Of a stretch of DNA of 41,395 nt, positions 35,761-41,395 are shown one piece after another. The position numbers and the translations under genes are program-made. The notes beneath the pieces are model-generated. The model was not told where the DNA came from and did no database searches. It worked only from the letters and a program-made list of their open reading frames with translations. Each line of letters opens with the position of its first letter. The first letter of the stretch is position 1. This stretch comes from Acanthaster planci (Eukaryota; Echinodermata; Asteroidea; Valvatida; Acanthasteridae): contig NW_019091515.1 in the NCBI RefSeq assembly GCF_001949145.1, positions 91,329 to 132,723 of the forward strand, given 5' to 3'.

Positions 35761-36017
35761 CTCCTGCGTTCACATACCCCTGCCCTGCCTACACATGCAG
35801 AGTCAATTCACAAACGTGAAAGGTTACGGAACTCAAAACTCTGAAAATGCCATAAAGACACATCTGTAAACTATAGGCACTGAGAAAAGAAGGACGAACA
35901 TGGCGGTGGGATCGCAGTGCATTGTGGAGGGTCAAGGGGCAGTATCCATAATCAAGTCTTTTCAGCGAATTGTAGGCATATGTAGGCCGGGCTGGGGTAT
36001 GTGAATGCAGGAGACTC
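35757..36017 (-). mobile_element. Foldback element, second of an inverted pair
   Basis: The left end is GAGTCTCCTGCGTTCACATA and the right end on the opposite strand is GAGTCTCCTGCATTCACATA. Arms of about 50 bp continue through CCCTGCCTACA/CCCGGCCTACA and ATGC. The inner part (about 35884-35973) is a reverse-oriented, roughly 90% similar copy of the interior of the adjacent 35478-35760 element. The two elements are therefore relatives abutting head to head, with different outer arms. Together they form a long inverted repeat of roughly 90-bp arms with about 230 bp between them. Confidence 0.7.
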
Positions 36018-37719
36018 CACATGTTCTAACACAGCTTTTAAGTGAAAGGGTTGCCTTAACTGTACGAAAACAAAGGAATGCCCATACTATGTAAGTAACG
36101 TAAACATCATCTGGCTTACGTATCGGTAAGTGACAATGAAGTTGTCTTCTTTCATTATACTCCCTGCATTGTAAAGTGCTGTATGGTTTTCTAGATTTAG
36201 CAGTAATTGTAAATATAATCTGAAACCAACGGGTGCGAGGGTGAATCCAGGGGTGGGGGGCAGTGGGGCTTCGTTTCCCGTCCAAAAGAGGGAAATACAA
36301 TGACTGAAAGGAATTCGATAGGGGCTTAATTTCAGTTCTCTTCCTTCCAGAAGTATGTTGAAAGCCCCAAATTGTAGCAAAATGTGTAAATGAACCTACA
36401 AGTTTCAAAAAGTTGTCCAGCCCCCCCCCCCAAAATAGTTCTAGATCTGCCCTTCAGTTGAAACCTTCACTCATAACCTTTTGATTTAAATAAAAAAAGT
36501 AAAAGGTCGACTTGACTTGACATTTTTGGTAATTTTTTCCTGTGTTTAGATTTGGGCAGACCTCCGTGCCCCTGCCATAGCTGCCTACGTTGAGGCTGAC
36601 TAACTTATCCTGCACCATGGTGCGACTGGACTGACCAGCAATGATATCTGCAATGTTGAAGACGCAGGCCTTACATCGTGAATGGCAGCAGGTTAGAGTG
36701 GCATGTGATTTATGTCGGCTTTTAACCAGTAAACAATAGAAACATCACAGAAAAGGATCAACAATTTGGGGAAGACCCTACATTTGAAGGTACAGTCCAT
36801 CATTGGTCCGATCCTTTGTGGATTATGTTCCTTTGAGGGAAGAAAATTACTCAAAAATCTAAAGGGTGCCTTAGATCAAACCTGAAGTTTCAGCTCAGTG
36901 AAAAGAGTGTATCTACCAAGAAAGACAACATTCTAGGATCACGGTTTGCTGAGTGACGTGTTAGATTGCACCTGCATTCAACGGCCCGGACACATTCTTA
37001 CATCCAATCAAGTGGAGCTGTAAGATGTCATGCACTGAACCAATGAATTATACATTGAGTAACGCATGTGTCATGTCACAATGCTTAGATATGTTTCTAC
37101 TGGAAAGTTTCAAAAATGCTTCTTTGGAAACAACCTTCTTTCATTGTTTCTTCATAATGACAGCTTGCCAGAACGACTGATTTCACAGGGAGTTATAGTC
37201 CTTTAACCATCTTTAACCAAGTATGCTTTTCAACAATGATTTTGCCAGTTAATTTTCGGATAACTGCAAATGATGGACTGTTCCTTTAATACTTAGAATC
37301 CAACAGAAATTTATCGAGTCAGATTGAGGAAGTGTTTCCTCCTTAACGTATTGATAAAGATGCGGCCATTTCAATACAGGACAGAGATTCTATTGGTGAA
37401 CTTAAACCTATCCAAATTGAGCAGAAGCACCCCCTCATTGGCTGAAAAGAGCCATGTTGGTGGGAAGTGCTCATTTTGTTGGTAGCAATGCAATTGTTAC
37501 GTGCATTTCATATTTGTTTGTAAACCTGCAAAGTGCAGTTCCCACCTAAGGAACCTGCTTTGCAAGGAAAACTGCGCCCTCTTGGACCTGCTCGGGCCTC
37601 ATACCCATCCATAAAAGAGGATTTTTTTCCATAACGTCTGTTTCTGCGATACCTGAGCTAATTCTTTTGTGAATGATTCCTTCCCCAGACCTCGTATGAA
37701 AGCTATGCACATGCCCTAG
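36018..37719. other. Non-coding stretch upstream of orphan exon
   Basis: Mostly AT-rich with a short C run near 36421. Two spots look exon-like. One is a strong acceptor (TTTTTTCCTGTGTTTAG) at 36533-36549, followed by sequence open for only 17 codons. The other is an ATG at 36641 that reads 17 codons (MISAMLKTQALHREWQQ) to a GTTAGA donor at 36692 in phase 0. The second would join in frame to the candidate exon at 37720. Neither is proven. Confidence 0.35.
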
Positions 37720-37947
37720 GAGAAACCAGACCATAGTGCTGATGAGAAGAGTGCCCTCGCCTCCTTCACCAAGGAAAGAAGCAAGATGGAGGGCGAGATC
37801 CTACAGGACTTCCCCTGGGATGATTCGTGTAAAGGAGAGGACATCCTCACCTCTGTCGCTGAGGAAAAGTTTCCACGTCAGGATATCAAGCAGTGGTTCA
37901 CACAGGCAAGGAAAAGACTGCAGTTCCTTGCTTCTGCCTCGCAGTGA
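37720..37947 (+). CDS. Unrecognised terminal exon, homeodomain-like C-terminus
   Basis: After a CATGCCCTAG acceptor the frame stays open for 75 codons to a TGA at 37945-37947. In the other direction the same frame is closed by that acceptor's TAG, as expected for an exon edge. The peptide is charged and well structured: EKPDHSADEKSALASFTKER, then helical segments, and near the end RQDIKQWFTQARKRLQFLAS. The stretch IKQWFTQARKRLQ resembles the third helix of homeodomains, especially TALE-type (NWFINARRRLQ), with the key Trp, Phe and Arg kept but Gln in place of the DNA-contacting Asn51. I cannot name the gene. It may be the last exon of a small homeodomain-like protein, with an upstream exon possibly at 36641-36691. 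Base composition is more GC-rich than the surroundings. It is downstream of paxillin on the same strand. Confidence 0.5.
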   Translation, partial: EKPDHSADEKSALASFTKERSKMEGEILQDFPWDDSCKGEDILTSVAEEKFPRQDIKQWFTQARKRLQFLASASQ

Positions 37948-37989
37948 AGTAAATCTGTGCTGGGGACCAGGGGAGAATATGCTTGGCAT

Positions 37990-38040
37990 CAAAGGACACT
38001 AGGGGGCGCTATTCATGATGTACAATGTACACCACAGACA
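37990..38040 (+). promoter_or_regulatory. CTCF-like motif in repeated sequence, copy 1
   Basis: GACACTAGGGGGCGCTATTC (motif at 37996-38009) fits the CTCF core CCASYAGRKGGCRS at 13 of 14 positions. The surrounding 45 bp, through TTCATGAT and TACACC, recur at 38960-39008, so this is part of a dispersed repeat. Binding is inferred from sequence only. Confidence 0.4.
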
Positions 38041-38183
38041 CATATAAATGCACAGACCATCAGTCTCGCATGTATATCTGTGATTTTAAAAAGTATGGGC
38101 AAACAATTGGCAAAACGATGGAAGGTAGCGTGTTTAGTGCACATGCGTTACTCACAATGCACGTATAGTGCCTTTATTTGTGT

Positions 38184-38600
38184 ACATATGTGACCCACCT
38201 TGCGAAAAAGGGTATTAAGGGACACTGCTTTTTCACACTAAGGGTGTTTGTATGTGGAAAGGGTGATTTTTTTACTTCTTGGTTTCTTGGCGTCTATTAC
38301 ATCAATACTTTCACAATTCATACCAGAAACCTAACTGTTGCAGTGGGTATTAAGAGACTTCCTCCTTGGCTGATTTTTTTTCCTCTTCCTGTGATTAAAG
38401 GGCTTTATCTCTGAAAGCAATTCTGTAAACGTGTATGATATGATTATGCAAAAATCACTGTATCTCCAGATTACAAAATGCCACAGGGTTCAAACCTACA
38501 CCAAATTAAAGCTTATAATGTGACCAATTCAAATGTGTCTGTAACTCATTTTGAAAAAATGTCCCCTTATACCCATTTTTGTGGAGCTGGTCACATATGT
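38184..38600. mobile_element. MITE with ACATATGTGACC termini
   Basis: The left end is ACATATGTGACCCACCTTGC and the right end on the opposite strand is ACATATGTGACCAGCTCCAC. Both are followed by AAAANGGGTAT(T)AAGGGGACA-like sequence, giving arms of about 40 bp around 417 bp. TGTGACC directly flanked by TA on both sides suggests a TA target duplication of the Tc1/mariner type. No transposase frame is present. It lies between the two CTCF-like repeat copies. Confidence 0.7.
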
Positions 38601-38959
38601 GCTTCCAAAGTACGTTAACTTTGTTGCTCTTTGGCACTGTTATCTCTTCTTTTCAAGTGTTGCAATTGCATTGTTTTGACTCTACATACATATAGGCCAC
38701 ATTTATGAGGATTTTTTGCTATAAAAAAATGGCTTCAGACAATTTTCCGTTGGCTGGAATTCTTCAACTGTTTATAAGTTCCCTGTACGTATAGTTTTGA
38801 TTTTAGTCGGGCACCACACTGATCACCAAACGTCAGTTAGTTTGGAATGTGATCTGGCGGTCTGTGCGTTTATGTATCTGTTGTGTGTACACTTGTAAAT
38901 CTGTGTTCGGGATTGAGCAATATGAATTATGGACTCAAGGTGGGGGAGTTCATGGATGC

Positions 38960-39010
38960 TATGGAACACTAGGGGGCGCTGTTCATGATATGATCAATAT
39001 ACACCCTGCA
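38960..39010 (+). promoter_or_regulatory. CTCF-like motif in repeated sequence, copy 2
   Basis: GAACACTAGGGGGCGCTGTT (motif at 38966-38979) again fits 13 of 14 CTCF core positions. It is in the same orientation as copy 1 about 970 bp upstream, with shared flanks (TTCATGAT, ATACACC). Confidence 0.4.
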
Positions 39011-39777
39011 GCCATTAAACTTACATCCAAACTGAATGTTATCTGCCATTTGAGTACTACTGAATACATTTTGACTGTTGGGGAGTTTGAAACATACATC
39101 TACCTCAGAATCTGCATTTTTGTCACTGCCAAAAAATTCTGAGTAGGAGATGATCCAATCATCAGCCCCTCCCCTGATCAAAAATTGCCAGGGGGCGGGG
39201 CACATAATTCGGACCCTGTTAATAGGAACATTGTAAATACCACATTCTGTTTGTTTGAGGTCCCAATCTCTTTGTTCTTCACTGTTTTTCATTCCTGATA
39301 ATGCAAGGCTCCTGTTATAACAAGTTAACCTGCTAACTCTGAAAGACCTCTTACAAGTGAAGTTTGACTGCATTCCCCCCCCCCCCACAGATTTACGCCC
39401 CTGCCACCATATGATAGTGTCTATGTGCATATGTATATTAGTGGGAAAGAGTTCCATGGACATCACTTGACACCCGCTGTACTGGGCCAGGAAATTCTAA
39501 GCAGTAAATGCTTCAATATTTTCCCTGCTAAATTTGAATTTTTAGGACTGTATTGCTTCCTGGTGGCTGATTTATATTTCCACTGAGGGCAGAAATGAGC
39601 AATGTCAGTGTATGGAACTCTTCCCATAATACTTTCATCCAAATTCATGACTGAAAAGGATATTTTCCTATTTAAAGTAAATACTTAGTCAGATTACGTT
39701 TCAACAACCATTCCAAATAATTTGATCATGATACATTTATTCTGATTTTTCTATTGCATATTTCTTGCTTGGAATTC

Positions 39778-40247
39778 ACTTTTTGGGAGTCAGATTTGCA
39801 TAGCAGCTCTTTCCTCATCTTCCACCTCAGCAGCCCGGGTTTGAGTCCAAGGCTCACAACCTCTAAAAACTGAAGATTTATTTTCCTCTTCATTGCCACT
39901 CATAATCATCCTGTAATAAGCACTGAATGTGCATGAAATGAATACATGTATCAATTAATAATAAACTATTAATGGCAGCCATGTACATGTACAAGTAAAC
40001 TCTATGGGATGATCTTCAATGGGTCATTATCAACTACGGTCCATGTGACAATACGCATTACAATTTTTTGGATGTGAAATGGGGATAGTGTTACGACGTG
40101 GGAAGAAAACCCCAAATAAATATTCAAGAAATCAAGTAGGGACTGAAAACCCGATGCACACATCAGCTCGGACAAGATTTGATTCTGGGTTGCTGAGGTG
40201 GAAGGTGAGGAAAGTATCGCCGTGCCAACTTGACTCCCCCCAAAAAA
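39778..40247. mobile_element. Foldback element of about 470 bp
   Basis: The left arm (39778-39850: TTTTTGGGAGTCAG, then CTTTCCTCATCTTCCACCTC, AGCAGCCCGGGTTTGAGTCC) pairs with the right arm (about 40160-40247) read on the other strand (TTTTTTGGGGGGAGTCAAG, CTTTCCTCACCTTCCACCTC, AGCAACCCAGAATCAAATC). The arms are about 75 bp and diverged. No coding content. Confidence 0.6.
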
Positions 40248-41395
40248 TAAACACATAACGGTATCACAATGCTACACTTCAAAAACTGTGTCAGTGCTAA
40301 AATAAAAGGTCCTTACTGAAATTCCATTAAAAGGTCCTTATTGAAAAATACTTTTTTTAACATGAAATTGGGCAAGAATATTTGTTGAAATTAAATATAT
40401 TGGCCCCAGAAAACTAGCTTAATAAATAAAAGTGAAATAAATGTTGTCTGTTTCAATACAACATTCCCTTCATGCTCAAAGTAAGACCGAGAAAGTATTT
40501 TCCAAAATTTTATTTTTGCTGTAATGACCTTTTAGCACTGGCCCAATGAATTTGTACGATTTGGGAAGACTGCAGTCTAGGGCACTAGAAATTTTACAAC
40601 TATGTTGCCTGCTTTTAAAAAGTGACCAATTTATTGCACATTTCACATCTCCCCTTTTCTCGTTCAGACAAAATACCAGTTCTGTACCCATGAACACTGT
40701 CTAGCTCACTCAGTGACCATTCCAAACCTCATTGTAACAAGTTTTTTGTCATCCCATGGAAAAGGTTCTACATGCCTTTGAATTTTCCTAATGGAAGTCC
40801 TTTCATTATTAGCCTTTCCTATTTTCATTTTCACCAAAATTCTGAATCAGAAATTTGTTTGGTTTATAAATATTAGCTTGCTGTGAAAATATGCCTTTTC
40901 CAGGTATATTTATCAAACTTTACTTTACTATGTATCAGAACCATTTCAATTATACTTGTGTTTTTTATGAAATAAATGTTTAAACTTACAGAACTGTTTT
41001 AATTCTGTTTGTGAAAATGTAGTACTTTGCCACTTGGCCCATTCTCCCAATCTCAACCATTTTACACTGCCAGAGTTACATCTGTTTCCCATCTTTATAT
41101 TTTACATTGCAGCCTAAGCCCTGCCAGTCTTAAACATCTTCCAAGCTTCTTATATAAAGTTCCCTCTAAGAGCCTTAAGTCTCAGTCTTACAAGGGCTAA
41201 AATAAACCCACTAGCAATATGGAACACTATTAGAAGCTATGTCCTTCAACCCTATGGGATCCTTAGAGCTCTAATACTGATAGTCCCAAGCCCTCAGCCA
41301 TCCACTCTACCCTTCCTATCAGCTCTCTGACTTCCAGCCCCTAAGACTGCCACCCTTACCCATCTCCAGTACACAGTTTGGCCGAAAAATATTCT
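40248..41395. other. Non-coding right edge
   Basis: AT-rich sequence with several AATAAA hexamers; the one at 40971-40976, followed by a T-rich segment, is the best poly(A) candidate and could end a transcript containing the 37720-37947 exon. A small tandem (AAAGGTCCTTANTGAAA) is present near 40306-40346. The last 350 bp are richer in C and T, but no gene was recognised. Confidence 0.45.

Noticed and set aside
36550-36603. Short terminal exon IWADLRAPAIAAYVEAD after a strong acceptor
   Set aside because: Only 17 codons, no matching upstream exon and no recognisable similarity; mentioned as exon-like but not called.
38969-39466. 165-codon open frame on the minus strand
   Set aside because: It crosses the CTCF-like repeat and a poly-C run, has no recognisable domain and no low-complexity bias typical of coding exons here.
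1-41395. CRISPR array, phage or bacterial operon
   Set aside because: GT-AG introns, a metazoan focal-adhesion gene, SINE and MITE content show animal nuclear DNA; the repeats have no regular spacer structure.

Overview
The window looks like nuclear genomic DNA from an animal, probably a marine invertebrate deuterostome such as an echinoderm. The support is a paxillin gene split by GT-AG introns, AT-rich non-coding DNA packed with short foldback (MITE-like) elements, a tRNA-derived SINE, and dense short palindromic repeats of the TACATG type. The species assignment is inference. The paxillin assignment rests on clear domain matches.

Layout. 1-17955: no confident exon. This is 5' flank or, more likely, first-intron DNA of paxillin, filled with GTACATGTAC-type palindromes, several foldback elements, one minus-strand SINE and diverged direct repeats. 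17956-31385: eight consecutive plus-strand coding exons of paxillin. Every GT-AG junction keeps reading frame from exon to exon. They give about 570 residues covering LD1, LD2, a proline-rich linker, LD4, LD5 and four LIM domains; only the small first exon (expected to carry the start Met and the first residues of LD1) is not found. 31386 to about 34430: likely 3' UTR, with a 160-bp tandem duplication and a doubled AATAAA. 34430-37719: intergenic, holding two related long foldback elements next to each other in opposite orientation. 37720-37947: an unrecognised terminal-exon candidate encoding 75 residues that end in a homeodomain-helix-3-like stretch. 37948-41395: non-coding, with two CTCF-like motif copies either side of a MITE, another foldback element, and a possible poly(A) signal at 40971.

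Function. Paxillin is a focal-adhesion scaffold. Its LD motifs bind FAK, vinculin and Arf-GAP partners, phosphorylated YxxP motifs recruit Crk-type SH2 domains, and the LIM domains target the protein to adhesions. The exon structure here (LD1 start split after the first few codons, LD4 and LD5 in separate exons, LIM domains split across exons) matches what is known of vertebrate paxillin.

I see no evidence of an undescribed multi-gene system. The most unusual signals are the density and diversity of foldback elements, the palindrome family GTAC-NN-GTAC that stays palindromic when its core changes, a perfect 25-bp palindrome resembling a steroid-receptor element, the duplicated CTCF-like sites, and the orphan coding exon near 37.8 kb.
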